From CAXQUZ01 sp942491145 (GTDB lineage Bacteria > Myxococcota_A > UBA796 > UBA2385): a stretch of 64,000 nucleotides of DNA. Positions within the stretch are counted from its first letter, which is position 1. Each line of letters begins with the position of its first letter. The stretch is taken from NCBI GenBank assembly GCA_942491145.1, contig CALOBC010000014.1:1-64000 (forward strand), written 5' to 3'. This document shows positions 38,637 to 48,600 of this stretch, in pieces. The translations under genes were made by a program, and so were the position numbers. The notes under the pieces were generated by a model, which was not told the DNA's origin, searched no databases, and saw only the letters and a program-made list of their open reading frames with translations.

Positions 38637-40221
38637 TGTGACTCCCGACCCTACACGGCGTCCTCCATTCTTTTCCGTCTCGGCGGCGGATTGGCGTAAA
38701 CACTTTCGTCGAGACCAAGCAGCTGGAGGACATCCTTGGCCGGCTCCGGCAGCTTTGGCGGAACTCTCCGCCACGCCTCACCTGGCAGCTTCGCGAACCC
38801 GCTGATCTGCTTGTCAAACAAGACCACCGCCACCTCCGTGGTGAGGTTGTCGTCGATCTTCTTGCTAAATGGGTGCCTCACCCCACGGCCGCGTTTCTTC
38901 ATCTCTCGGCGCAGCGCAAACTGGATGTAGTTGCGCACCAACAGCGCCAACATGAAGACAAACCCAAGCGCTCGGATGCGCCGCGATGACTTGAGGAACA
39001 GCGGCGCGACGGCGGCTGGGCCCTTGAGCCAGCGGAACCCGGTGTGGCCCTCAATGAGCGCCTGGTGACGATACTCGCCGAGCACCTTCTGGTCGCTCCA
39101 TCGGTCCTCGGGCCAGTCTGTGAGCAACACGAAGCACGAGGCCTTTCGGCGTGCTGCGGCGATGGCCTTGTCGTTGACTCGGAGCACCACGGTGGGGGTC
39201 CACACCGTCGTCGTTGGCGGGGGCGGCGCGTCTTTCCGTGGACGTCCCTGAGCAGTGGGCTTCTCGACGATATCCTCGGGAGTCGCGTCCAGATCGGCAA
39301 TGTGGAACTTCAGCTTCTTGGTGAGCGGCACCAACGCCGCCCGCGCATCTGCATCGCAGGCAAAGGTCTTCGGCAGCTTCTTCATCGCCGCTTCGAGCTT
39401 GTCCTTCTCGCCCTTCAGCTTCTTCGCCAGGCTCTCGTCGAACCGTGCCGCGAGCTGGTCAGAGTAGACGACGAGACCCCGCATCAGCTCGGCAGACAGC
39501 TCCTTGTCGTCCTCGTCACCGATGCGCATGCCGACGTACGCCGGAAACGACATCCCGCGGTAGTGCAGCGGAGGACTTGCTTTGCGCTTCCCGGGTTTGG
39601 TCGCCAGAACCGGCCATTCTTCGACGTTCTCAAACTTGTCCCAAGCCTTGCGGATGAGGTTTCCACGCAGGTTCTGAGCGTCCGGGACCAAGCTCACGAA
39701 GTGAAAGCCGCTGATGACGAGCTGCCCCAGCGTGGTGGCGTCCACGAGCTTGCAGTCGGCCACGATGGTGACTTCGTCGCGCTCGGGCAAGAGGCTCGCC
39801 AGCTGGGCAATGTGGGCACGATTGGCTGTGTGGTCGGAGGTGTTTCCGCTGCACATGGTCGCAGTGAGGGGAAAACCCAGCCCGCTGTGCACCGACATGC
39901 CGAACACGAGCTGCTTCAGGTCCGGCCTGCGGTCCTTCGAGTAGCCGTGGAGAGGCACGGGCTCCTCGGCGTCGAGGTAGGCGCCGTAGAGCACGAAGGA
40001 CGTGGTGTCGAGGTGCACCGAGTAGGGGGCCGGCTCGCTCGAAGTAAGGTAGCCGAGCACGATCTCGGAGAGCAGGGTGTCAGTACCTGCGGCATCGATG
40101 CGATCAAGTGCCTTCCCGAGTCGTGTGTCGTGGAACCACAAGGCCTCAACACCTTCGCCGAGGAGCAACTCGACGTCCATCCCCGCGAGTTGGTCGTCCA
40201 TCTGCCACAGCGCGACCCAGC
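38637..40221 (-). mobile_element. Truncated IS1634-like element
   Basis: The left end is TGTGACTCCCG, identical to that of the element at 14171. The right side stops at about 40221, where similarity to the other transposase ends abruptly and an in-frame TGA occurs. About 60 codons of the transposase N terminus and the whole right end are missing, so the element cannot move by itself. Confidence 0.7.
38651..40201 (-). pseudogene. IS1634-family transposase, 5'-truncated
   Basis: 516 residues remain, beginning GWVALWQMDDQLAGMDVELL, which aligns with residue 60 onward of the intact transposase at 14187-15950. The DUF4277 N-terminal domain is missing. The catalytic strands HLDTTSFVLYGAYLD, IVADCKLVDATTL and HQALIEGHTGFRWLKGP are intact. 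Differences from the intact copy are spread along the whole length, so this is a separate, older insertion of a related element and not a recent duplicate. Confidence 0.8.
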
Positions 40222-40240
40222 CTCACGGATGAATAAGACG

Positions 40241-40274
40241 GGGTCAGGTGTGGCGCCCCCGGCCGACCTGACCC
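40241..40274. repeat. Inverted repeat next to the IS break point
   Basis: GGGTCAGGT and ACCTGACCC, perfect over 9 bases with a 16-base GC-rich spacer. It could be a terminator hairpin or the remains of the end of another mobile element. Confidence 0.5.
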
Positions 40275-40461
40275 TGGAGTTCTCCGACGATTGCGATGGG
40301 CTGCCATGACTCGCGCTGGGCGGGTGCGCGGGGACGGGTTCCCATCGGTGGGCTGGACTGAGGGGTGGGTACGGGAAAAGTCTCCCACTTAGCCCTCGGT
40401 GAGTGATGGCATTTGGTGCAAATGGATGAGGTGAACAACGGGCTGTGGTTCGAACTGTCAG

Positions 40462-40496
40462 CCATCAACCATCAACCATCAACCATCAGCCATCGG
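40462..40496. repeat. CCATCAA heptamer tandem repeat
   Basis: Three perfect copies of CCATCAA followed by CCATCAG and CCATCGG, head to tail, in non-coding DNA. Confidence 0.85.
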
Positions 40497-40806
40497 TGAA
40501 GCTCGGTTCCGCGGCGTTGTTTGTGTTGGTCCATGGGTCCATCTTGGGTTGGCCGAGCCTGTCCCACCCACTGGAGGCCGTCGCCTTCGGACCGCTGTGC
40601 GCAGGACCTTCAGCATCCGCCCGGCTCTTCGGTCAGTGGACCAAGCGCTGGTGTTCCCTGGCGTGGACTCATGCGTCTACCTCTTGGTGCCAAGATGACC
40701 TGATTGTGGGTGTTTTCGTGGCCTGAGCGGCGGCCACCGCTTCGCCCCTGGGCTCGCCTGTGGCAGGATCCCACCGTCAGGGAATCTTCGACCGGGACAA
40801 TGGGAC

Positions 40807-42861
40807 ATGGACCACAAGTGGGCCCGCTTTAAGCGACTCTTCGGCGCGGACTCTTCGACGGGGCTGCTGCAGGTGCGAAACCGCAAGATCGCCGATGCGC
40901 TGCAGGGCGCCGACGTGCAGATCCTGCGCTTGGAAGCGGCGGGCCTGGATGCCCGTGCCTTTCGGACTGAGCACCAGCAGATCACCAACCGGACCGCTGT
41001 GGCGAATCGGGACCTGCCGACCGACCGTCTTGCGCCGGTGCTCGAAGAGCTGAAGCTCGCCGCCCGGCAGCTTGAGGACAGCACCCTTGCTGCCGCCAAT
41101 GAGCAGGTTGCGCAGCTTGCGACCGCGCTGGCGAAGGCCCGCACCGACGTGGCCGAGCCCATCGACGCTGCCGAGAAGCTGGCCACGCCACTGTGCAAGC
41201 TGGCCATCGCCGCCACCCTGAGCACGGTGAAGGACGCCCGCGACAATGCCGAGCAGCAAGCCACTGACGAGGCCCGCCGGCTTGCCCTCACCCAGATCGA
41301 TCTGAGCACCATAAACACCATTGTCGAGACCGCCTCCAAGATCGACTGCCGCTACACGTGGATCGAGACTCGTCGCAAGCGGGCATCCGACACGCTCGAC
41401 GAGCTGCCGGATGTTCCCGAGAAGGCTGGATGGGTCAATGACTACCAAGCGTTCCTCTTGCGCATCGCGGCGCTGTCTGACGAGACGGTGCTCGACACGT
41501 TGTTCGACAAGGCCCATGCGCTGTACGAGTATGCCCAGAAGACGCTCACACCGCCCATGGTCATCAAGCTCTCGCAGCTCAAGGCAGCGGCAGCCAACCT
41601 CGCTGCCGCCCGCGAGCGCATTGCATCGTTGGTCAACAAGGCCACGGGGGTGTCTCACGAGGCGGGCAAGGCCATCCTCGCCGATCCCCTCGACACCGTC
41701 ACCGACTTGCGAGACACCGCGGAGCAGGAAGCCACTGATGTGGAAAAGACCGCAGCGTTAAACTTGATCGACCTCAAGCCGCTGCAAGCCGCCTATGTGC
41801 AAGTGCAGGACCTCGATGGTGGGCTGTCCAAGCTGATGGTGGGCATCGGCGTCACCATCGGCAAGATGGGCGAGGGCGAGCAGAAGCGTGCGATGACCCA
41901 GCGACTCAACGAGCTGGCGCTGGCGCTGGTGGACATGGATGACGAAGCGGATCTCGGCGAAGCACGCAAGGGCTTCGCAGCCCTGAAAGTCACCGCAAAT
42001 GCCCTGATGGACGATGTTCTCGCGGTGCGTGGCAAGGCCGGGTATGAGGACGCACTGCAAGCACGCTTTGGGGTGCGGGTCACCAAGGTCGACGGTGCAT
42101 TGGTTGACCTTCAGAAGACCTACGAGATGATGGCCTTGGTCCCCGAGAGCCATGTGGGCCACGAAAAGGTGCGCACGGTCCACTTCACCAAGAAGCCCGA
42201 CCAAGGTGCATCCTACGGGAAGGGCAGCATCAACATGGATGACTTTGAAGAGGGCTACTCCTACACCTACACGCCCGGTGGTCGGAACGACAAAGTAAAC
42301 GCCTTCAACGTCTGCATGTTGCACGAGATCGGCCACGCGGTGGACGACAAGTACAAGCTGATGGACGGCGTGATGGAACAGGCCGGCTACGGCGACTGGA
42401 AGTCCGAGTCCTGGGCCAGCGTGCTCGATGTGTTTGTCCAGGCGGCCCTCGCCGAGCTGGGTGGGGGGCTGTCCGTCGAGCTCCAGGGCAGCGTGCGCAC
42501 CCTCATCAACGGCGCGATGGGCGGCACGGCGCCGACCCGCCCCGAGGGCACGTCCCGGTCCCAGTGGAAGACCATCCAGAAACACACGACCCGGGCGCTG
42601 GCGGTGCGGGAGAGTGAGAGTCCGTGGTTTAACCCCAAGGTCAATGCGGCGGCCATCGACGGGCGGGTCTACCTCGAGTCCTACAAGGGCAAGTGGCACA
42701 GCTACGCGGTCAGTGAGCGCCAAGCCGACTCGGTGCGGGGCTATCAGTGGCGTGCCCCGGGTGAGTGGTTCGCCGACCTGTACGGCTATCTCTGGCTGAA
42801 GAACAAAGCGCCGAGCCCCAGCGTGGGCAAGGCCGTGACCCCCTGGCTTCCCCAAGCCTGA
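40807..42861 (+). CDS. Large helical protein with lethal-factor-like zinc peptidase site
   Basis: 684 residues. The first 430 are almost entirely alpha-helical and repeat-like: two stretches share LRDTAEQEATDVEKTAALNL and ARDNAEQQATDEARRLALTQ, each followed by ID-L. The C-terminal domain has HEIGHAVDDKYKLMD (zinc-binding H506, catalytic E507, H510) and, about 145 residues later, PGEWFADLYGYLW, where E653 would be the third zinc ligand. The HExGHAVDD plus E-xFA pattern is that of the anthrax lethal factor catalytic domain (ATLF). There is no signal peptide. In this neighbourhood (PAAR-like tip, Pvc16-like, AAA+ ATPase) a delivered protease effector with a long helical carrier region is the best reading; a housekeeping peptidase is less likely. 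No immunity gene is obvious, though the next gene is a candidate. Confidence 0.65.
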   Translation: MDHKWARFKRLFGADSSTGLLQVRNRKIADALQGADVQILRLEAAGLDARAFRTEHQQITNRTAVANRDLPTDRLAPVLEELKLAARQLEDSTLAAANEQVAQLATALAKARTDVAEPIDAAEKLATPLCKLAIAATLSTVKDARDNAEQQATDEARRLALTQIDLSTINTIVETASKIDCRYTWIETRRKRASDTLDELPDVPEKAGWVNDYQAFLLRIAALSDETVLDTLFDKAHALYEYAQKTLTPPMVIKLSQLKAAAANLAAARERIASLVNKATGVSHEAGKAILADPLDTVTDLRDTAEQEATDVEKTAALNLIDLKPLQAAYVQVQDLDGGLSKLMVGIGVTIGKMGEGEQKRAMTQRLNELALALVDMDDEADLGEARKGFAALKVTANALMDDVLAVRGKAGYEDALQARFGVRVTKVDGALVDLQKTYEMMALVPESHVGHEKVRTVHFTKKPDQGASYGKGSINMDDFEEGYSYTYTPGGRNDKVNAFNVCMLHEIGHAVDDKYKLMDGVMEQAGYGDWKSESWASVLDVFVQAALAELGGGLSVELQGSVRTLINGAMGGTAPTRPEGTSRSQWKTIQKHTTRALAVRESESPWFNPKVNAAAIDGRVYLESYKGKWHSYAVSERQADSVRGYQWRAPGEWFADLYGYLWLKNKAPSPSVGKAVTPWLPQA

Positions 42862-42882
42862 GCTCCCACCAAGGACCCTGTC

Positions 42883-43563
42883 ATGTCGATGATTCACACC
42901 GCGATGGTGCGCTGCGGCGCCTGTGGGGAAGAGACCGAGGCGCGCTGGGCAGCCAGCGTCAATGCCGATCGGCGGCCCGATCTGCGGGATGCCATCTTGA
43001 GTGGGAGCTTCCAGTCGCTCACGTGTCCAAACTGTGAGACGGCCGTGCGGCTGCCCGCCCACCTGACCTACCTCGACAGCGGCCGGGGAGACTGGGTTCT
43101 GGTCGAAGACATCGACCAGCTCGGCACGTGGGCGGAGACCGAGACCGAGGCTCTCAGTGTGTTCCGCGAGACCTTCGGGCCCGGGGCATCGGCGGCCGCC
43201 CAAGAGCTGGCCGAGGGGGTGTCGCCGAGGGTGGTCTTCGGTTGGGCCGCACTTCGCGAGAAGCTGCTGTGTACCGAACATGGCGTGGACGACGTCACCT
43301 TGGAGCTTGTGAAGCTCGCGACGATGCGCAGCGGGATGGACACGCCTGTGGGCTCTGGCGTTGCACTGCGGTTGTCCGCTGTGGACGATGACACCCTGAC
43401 GCTGGATGCAGTCGACGAGAAGACCGAGCGGGTGGACGCCAGCGCATCGGTGCCCCGAAGCCTGCTCGATGATGTGGCAGGCGAGCCGGCGGCCTGGGCG
43501 GCACTGCGGGAGCAGCTTGTGGGCGGGCCGTTTGTGGACCTCAACCGCATGGTGGTCGGCTGA
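42883..43563 (+). CDS. CpXC domain protein
   Basis: 226 residues, 21 bases after the metallopeptidase gene with AAGGA as ribosome site, so the two are cotranscribed. The N-terminal half is a CpXC domain: RCGACGEETEARWAASVNAD, a DLRDAILSGSFQSLTCPNC strand-helix and TAVRLPAHLTYLD. Its CxxC pairs probably bind zinc. The rest (LEGTWAETE-type helix, LREKLLCTEHGVDDVTLELV, DDDTLTLDAVDE) is unassigned. The role of CpXC proteins is unknown. Pairing with the putative effector gene would fit a chaperone, adaptor or immunity role. Confidence 0.75.
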   Translation: MSMIHTAMVRCGACGEETEARWAASVNADRRPDLRDAILSGSFQSLTCPNCETAVRLPAHLTYLDSGRGDWVLVEDIDQLGTWAETETEALSVFRETFGPGASAAAQELAEGVSPRVVFGWAALREKLLCTEHGVDDVTLELVKLATMRSGMDTPVGSGVALRLSAVDDDTLTLDAVDEKTERVDASASVPRSLLDDVAGEPAAWAALREQLVGGPFVDLNRMVVG

Positions 43564-43593
43564 ACACAACGGCTCCTGATTTGGGGTTTAACC

Positions 43594-43980
43594 CTACTTG
43601 AGCTGCACCTTCACCTGGCCCGCGCTCGTGATCTCAATGACCCCGGTCCAGTTGCACATCAGCTTCGACCCGTCATCGAGGGCCGGTTGCTTCTCGATGA
43701 GCACCTTGGGCTTGCCGGGCGCCCAGGGTGCCGTGGTCATCGGCACACACGGGGCTGGAGTGGGCGTGCCCAGCGCCGCCGCCGTCGCCGCGATCACGGC
43801 TGGGTTCGGCTTTGCATTGCACATGCCGAATGTGGGCACATTCACCATCGGCTTGTAGTCCATGATGTTGGCTGCGGGCTTCTTGTCGGCCATCACCTTG
43901 GGGCGAATGACGATCAAGCTGCCAGGGGCGACACCCATCGAGCACTTCATCATCGCGGTGGCCACCACCAGATTTGCCAT
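43594..43980 (-). CDS. PAAR-like protein (DUF4280)
   Basis: A complete 128-residue PAAR-like domain: ATAMMKCSMGVAPGSLIV, NIMDYKPMVNVPTFGMC, NPAVIAATAAALGTPTPAPC, TTAPWAPGKPKVLIEKQPAL, SKLMCNWTGVIEI. The four cysteines and the conserved PMVNVPxFGMC and PCxPxTTAPW blocks are diagnostic. Such proteins form the sharp conical tip on the spike of type VI secretion and related contractile systems and may carry effectors. The gene is the last of the long minus-strand operon, 15 bases after the preceding stop, which ties that operon to a contractile machine. Confidence 0.85.
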   Translation of the reverse strand: MANLVVATAMMKCSMGVAPGSLIVIRPKVMADKKPAANIMDYKPMVNVPTFGMCNAKPNPAVIAATAAALGTPTPAPCVPMTTAPWAPGKPKVLIEKQPALDDGSKLMCNWTGVIEITSAGQVKVQLK

Positions 43981-43995
43981 GGAACTGTCCGAGCT

Positions 43996-45624
43996 TCAGG
44001 GGGAGCGGGGGGAGTTGGGGACCTCTTCGACCGTGGCCAAGCGGGCGACGGCGACCAGGGCCGCTTCAGCCCCGTGCACCAGCGCATCGGGGGGGAAGGG
44101 ACAGCCCGGCGTGGCGCCCACCCGCAGCGACACGTTGCCGTCGGCGATGTCGACCAGATCGGGGAGGGTGGGCTCGGCGGGGGGCAAGGCCTCGCGTTGG
44201 TTGGCGATGTCGACAATGAGGGCGTCGATGCACTCGGCATGGGGGCGGTCCAGCGCGCCCTCGGCCGTGCGGGGCAAGCGGTTGGTCGCGTCGAACAGCG
44301 CGAGGCTCCACAGCTGGGCTTGGCTCGGCCACACCGGCGCCCGCAGCTCGTCCCCCGCCGTCAGCAAGGTGCGCTGGGCATCCCGCAGGGCCGACGCAAG
44401 GGTCTGGGCCGACCAGCGGTCACTGGCCCGGGGGTCTTCTGCGAGCTCGGCGGCACTGGAGCCCGACCGGGCCCGGGGCACCGGGGCGCCGTAGCGGTCG
44501 GCCACCCGGGGGGAGAGTCCCCAGCGCCCCACAAGGGTGAGACCTTCGGCCACGCCGGCATAGTTGGGCGGACAGAAGACCTCAGCGTCGGGGTGCCACA
44601 GCAGCGCATAGCGGGGCAGGTCGTCGCCCAGCGCCGGCGCCGAGTCCAAGCAAGGGCGGGCAGTGTCTTCGTCCGCGGTCACTCGGGCCATGCGCTCGGA
44701 GATGGCGTCCCGTGTGGAAGCGATGATGGCGACGTCATTTTCGAGAAGTGCGTCTTCGCCCAGTCGCTTGCCCCCTTCGTCTCGGGCGAGCACCTGGGCG
44801 GTGGACACGGCCAGCGCACGCTCGGCCCGGATGCGGCGCACCTCGTCGACCTTGCCCAGCTCGTCGGCGAGGTCCCGGCGCTCGGCCAGACAGCTCATCT
44901 CGGCGAGAAGAGCCGCCTGACGGGCATCGTCGGCACGGGCTGCGTCATCTTGGGCGGTCTCGGCGCTGGCTTCGGCAGCGGCACGGGCGTCGTACTGCAA
45001 CCACAGGGCCACACCGGACGCGCTCGCGAACGCCGCAAAGATGAACAGGCCCTGGATGCTGCGGGGGCCCAGGCCTAGGCGCTTGCCGAGCGCCCGGATG
45101 TTGTTCATCACATACTGTTGCTGGTCGGTGTAGATGGTCCAGATGGTGGGAACCAGCCACAGCAGGCCCGTCTGGCCCTTGGCAATGTTGGACCGACCTG
45201 TGCCGCTGCCGCCCACCGTGGCCGTCGCACCCTGGGCCACCGGGGCACGCAACCTGAGCCCGATCCGCACCCGCTGCAGGTCCGGCAAGGTCAGCGACAG
45301 CCAGTCGGCGTCCCCCAAGGCTTCAGGCGCCACCATGCGCGCGCTGCCATGGTCGACAATGCGCTCCAGGTCAGCATCGATGCCGATTCCCGTGAGCCGC
45401 AGCGCCGCCGTGCCGTCCTGCTCTTCGCGCACCGACGCCGCGAGCACAAACGTGGAGTCCGGCGGGGGCAGCGCACTGCCGATCCGAACCACCGTGGTGC
45501 GCAAGCCCGACCACGCCAGCGCCGGGGCCAAGGCGTAGATCCGCACCTCGTCGCCGGGCACGACGGACACGTCCACCCGCGCAGGCTGGGACTCGGGCTC
45601 AAGAAGGCTGAGGAGGAGGGTCAT
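43996..45624 (-). CDS. Bitopic membrane protein with periplasmic coiled coil
   Basis: 542 residues; the ATG overlaps the previous stop. Residues 1-185 are a beta-rich soluble domain (VDVSVVPGDEVRIYALAPAL, LTLPDLQRVRIGLRLRAPV), followed by a moderately hydrophobic QTGLLWLVPTIWTIY and a true membrane span GLFIFAAFASASGVALWL (about 192-209). Immediately after comes an Ala/Glu/Asp coiled coil (ARAAAEASAETAQDDAARAD and on to about 290), then a Cys-containing globular end. With no signal peptide and the larger, Cys-bearing part after the span, an N-in/C-out orientation is likely. Unknown family; part of the proposed envelope-spanning set. Confidence 0.6.
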   Translation of the reverse strand: MTLLLSLLEPESQPARVDVSVVPGDEVRIYALAPALAWSGLRTTVVRIGSALPPPDSTFVLAASVREEQDGTAALRLTGIGIDADLERIVDHGSARMVAPEALGDADWLSLTLPDLQRVRIGLRLRAPVAQGATATVGGSGTGRSNIAKGQTGLLWLVPTIWTIYTDQQQYVMNNIRALGKRLGLGPRSIQGLFIFAAFASASGVALWLQYDARAAAEASAETAQDDAARADDARQAALLAEMSCLAERRDLADELGKVDEVRRIRAERALAVSTAQVLARDEGGKRLGEDALLENDVAIIASTRDAISERMARVTADEDTARPCLDSAPALGDDLPRYALLWHPDAEVFCPPNYAGVAEGLTLVGRWGLSPRVADRYGAPVPRARSGSSAAELAEDPRASDRWSAQTLASALRDAQRTLLTAGDELRAPVWPSQAQLWSLALFDATNRLPRTAEGALDRPHAECIDALIVDIANQREALPPAEPTLPDLVDIADGNVSLRVGATPGCPFPPDALVHGAEAALVAVARLATVEEVPNSPRSP

Positions 45625-48600
45625 TGGGCGGCGGGGGGGCTGACCTTCTGGTTGACGCGCACGTGTACCCGGGCGCCAACGAGGAGGGCGGCGCTGCGAT
45701 CGAGCGCCTGATAGCGCGGCTGGCCGTCATCGTAGAGCTCAAGCCCAGGGACGACCCACGCGAATTGGCCCCGAACATAGGGGCCGACGATGAGGGCAGG
45801 ATGGTGGGGGGTGACGGCGGCCCGGGGGCCTTGGGGACGGCGGACCGACCACCCCATCCAGAGCTCCGGTGTGAGGGTCATCTCGGTGCCGTTGTAGCCC
45901 GGACCGAACAGGGCACCGACCCGCACGCCCACCTGGGTGCGCGATGCCAAGGCCGCCGCGTTGGTGCGCTGGACCCCCCACAGTCGGCCGTCGGGGCTGC
46001 CGGTGTGCAGCGGGGTGGGTCGGGGGGCGTAGCGAAGTCCAGCGACGAGTCCACCAGCGGGCCTCAGGGTCCAGCCGTACTCCACAACCTCGGCCCGGTC
46101 ACCATAGTCGTCCCGTCCCGCAAACCAGCGGGTCCAGCCGGGGCGCATCAGGTCGAGGTGGGCCTCGGCACCCCACTCAATGGCCATGCGCGGACGGTCC
46201 AGCCACCACAGCGTCATCAGGCCACCGATGTCGGTGGACAGTCCCTCAGAATTGCGACTGAGAAGGTCTTCAGGGCAAGGGGCCAACACATCGAGGTCTT
46301 CGGGTTGCACGGTGCATGTGTAGCGCACATTGCGGACCGGAAAGCCGCCGAGGCTGCCGGTGAGCGTCCAGTCGAGGGGGTGCACCCGGCGCCAGCTCGG
46401 CCGGGGGTTCTCGTCCACCGAGAGCTGGTCCGTGCTGTTGTAGGCCGGCGAGACCAGCGTGCTGAGCACATCGGGAACGACGCCTGGGCGGGGCTTGTCA
46501 ATGGGGTCGATGACGGTCGCCCACGCCGAGGTGCGGATGGCGTGGCCCTTGCCGCTGCGGTGGGTGGTGGTGGCGTAGGGGGTGTGGGGCACCAAGCCTG
46601 TGCGCTGGACCCGGTCGCTGTGGTCCAGGTGCATCGCATAGATGAGGGCGCCGTCGGTGCGGCCGTCGCTGCGGGTGAGCATGCCGCGGACGAGGTCGCG
46701 CAGGTAGGTTGCGGCGTCGCTGGGTTGGGCCTGGACCACGCCGTTGTCGGCGTCGAGCTGCTGCACTTGTCGCTCGGCGCCGGTGGTGCCCGATGCGTTG
46801 GCGGCGACCCCGATGCCTTGTTCCTTGGCGTCTTCCTTGAGCTGCAGGGCCCGCTCCAGGCCCTTTCGGGTGGAGTCGGCCTTCTGGTCGGCTTCGACCT
46901 CTCGGCTTGCCGGATCGGATGCGTTGCGTTGGCGAGCGTCCCGGGCGTCGGCCCGTTGGTCGGACCGCACGTCCGATCCCCGCATTGGCTCGGTGGGCAA
47001 CAAGCGGCCGTCGAGCAGGCCCGCCCGGGTCAGTGTGGGCACCAGATCGGGCGCAGCGAGCACCATGTCTTCGCAGATGGCGGCGGTCCAGGGCACCAGG
47101 CGGTCGTGGGCGGCCGCGACGGGCTGCACCCCCCAGAGCAAGTGCCAGCCGGTCCACACCCGCCAGCGCACCCGATAGATTGCCTTTGGCCCGGGAACAT
47201 CGATCAGGCGGGCAATGTCGGGGATGTTGTCCGACGGGTCGTCCACGAACAAGAACGGTGTGTTGTGGCGGATCTCGGCGAGCACACTGTCGGGGCCCTC
47301 GGCGTCTTCACTGGCCAGCACCAACAAGTCCACAGTGGCCGCACCAAAGGCCGGCTCGGTCAGGGCTTCTCGGCCGGGGCGGGTGGTGCAGATGGCGGTG
47401 GGATCGACCGCTCGCCGCCCCTGGGGCACCGGCTGGGACACATGGCCGTGGCCGTCGAGCACGGTGCGCCACGCGGTCTGGCCCAGGTCGGTGACCTCGT
47501 CCGGCGTGGCCCGTCCTTCGCCCAAGCGCTCCATCCGGACGTGCAAGTCTTCGTCGACATGGTCCAACAACACCCACGTCTCGACCTGGTCCCGTCGGGC
47601 GGGACTCAAGTTGTCGAGCAGGGTGCGCAGGGTGTACAGGCGGGTGGCCCGGGCGACGGCCTCTCGGGCGGCCCCGGCCTCCATCGCTTGTTGCACCCAC
47701 GCCTCGATGGTGGCCTCGGCCATGTCGGGGATGGGGGGGGCGCCGGCCCGGAGCACGCGGCGGTGCATGTCGGTGACGCCGGCTTGCCACTGTTCGATGA
47801 GTGCGGGCGTCAGCGTCTTGTCGGCGGACTGTTCTCGCCACAGCCGGGCCATCCAGTAGCTGACGACGGGATCGGGCAGCCAGTCCAAGCGCAAGCGAAA
47901 GCCGTCCCGCAGGGCATAGGCGGTGCGGTCCAGCTCGGCGCTGACGGCATCTTCGCCATCGGTCTCCCCCCGGGCTGCGGCGACGAGGCGACGGCCGGCC
48001 CCTGCTGCACCATCGGGGGGCCCAGGGTGGCGGCGCATGGCGGTCAAGGACGTCAACACCCGCATCTGGTTGAGGGTGTGGTCGGCCGAGGCGTAGCTGG
48101 CGATGGTGACGCCCAACAAGCGGGCGAAGTCGTCGAACTGGGCGTGCACGGTGGACGCGAGCGTCGAGATGTCCAGGTCCGGTGAAACCACGATGGGGTG
48201 GTCAAAGACGGTCGCGCCGGAGCCTTCGATGGGCGCGCCGGGGGCCAGGGCCTCGATCGTGTCGAGCAAGCGCTCGGGCTCTTGGAAGGGCTGCAGCGGG
48301 GCCGTGGGCGCGGGCACCCCTTGGAGGGACTGGTCTTCCCGGGACGTGGAGTAGGGGTACATCTGCTCGAAGAACGGCGCGGAGCTGCGTGCGTCGCCGT
48401 CCATCAGCTCGTGGGGGAAGGGGCGGCCGTTGTGGCCCAGCCGCAGGGCAAAGCGGCCGGTCAGGCGCACGAGGGTCGGGGGGGCTTCCACGCGACCGAC
48501 GAGGGGGGCGGGCTGGTGCCAAGCGATGGGCGGCGTGAGGCCCGTGGGCGTCGAGAGCACGCGGCTGTCGAGCCAGGTGGCGGGGGTCGGGACCGCTTCG

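Larger units (their letters stand above)
40222..40806. other. 585-base non-coding stretch after the truncated IS
   Basis: No supportable gene. It contains a 9-base inverted repeat GGGTCAGGT / ACCTGACCC at 40241-40274 directly beside the break point of the IS, a run of CCATCAA heptamers at 40462-40496, and the presumed promoter of the metallopeptidase gene near its right end. Short frames here have no protein character. Confidence 0.5.

Noticed and set aside
40462..40496. CCATCAA heptamers as CRISPR or replication-origin iterons
   Set aside because: Only five short copies without spacers and no replication gene nearby.
45624..48185. 853-codon plus-strand frame opposite the exported 1139-residue protein
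   Set aside because: Composition is Gly/Val/His-rich without any motif, and the minus-strand gene has signal peptide and overlaps; antisense shadow.
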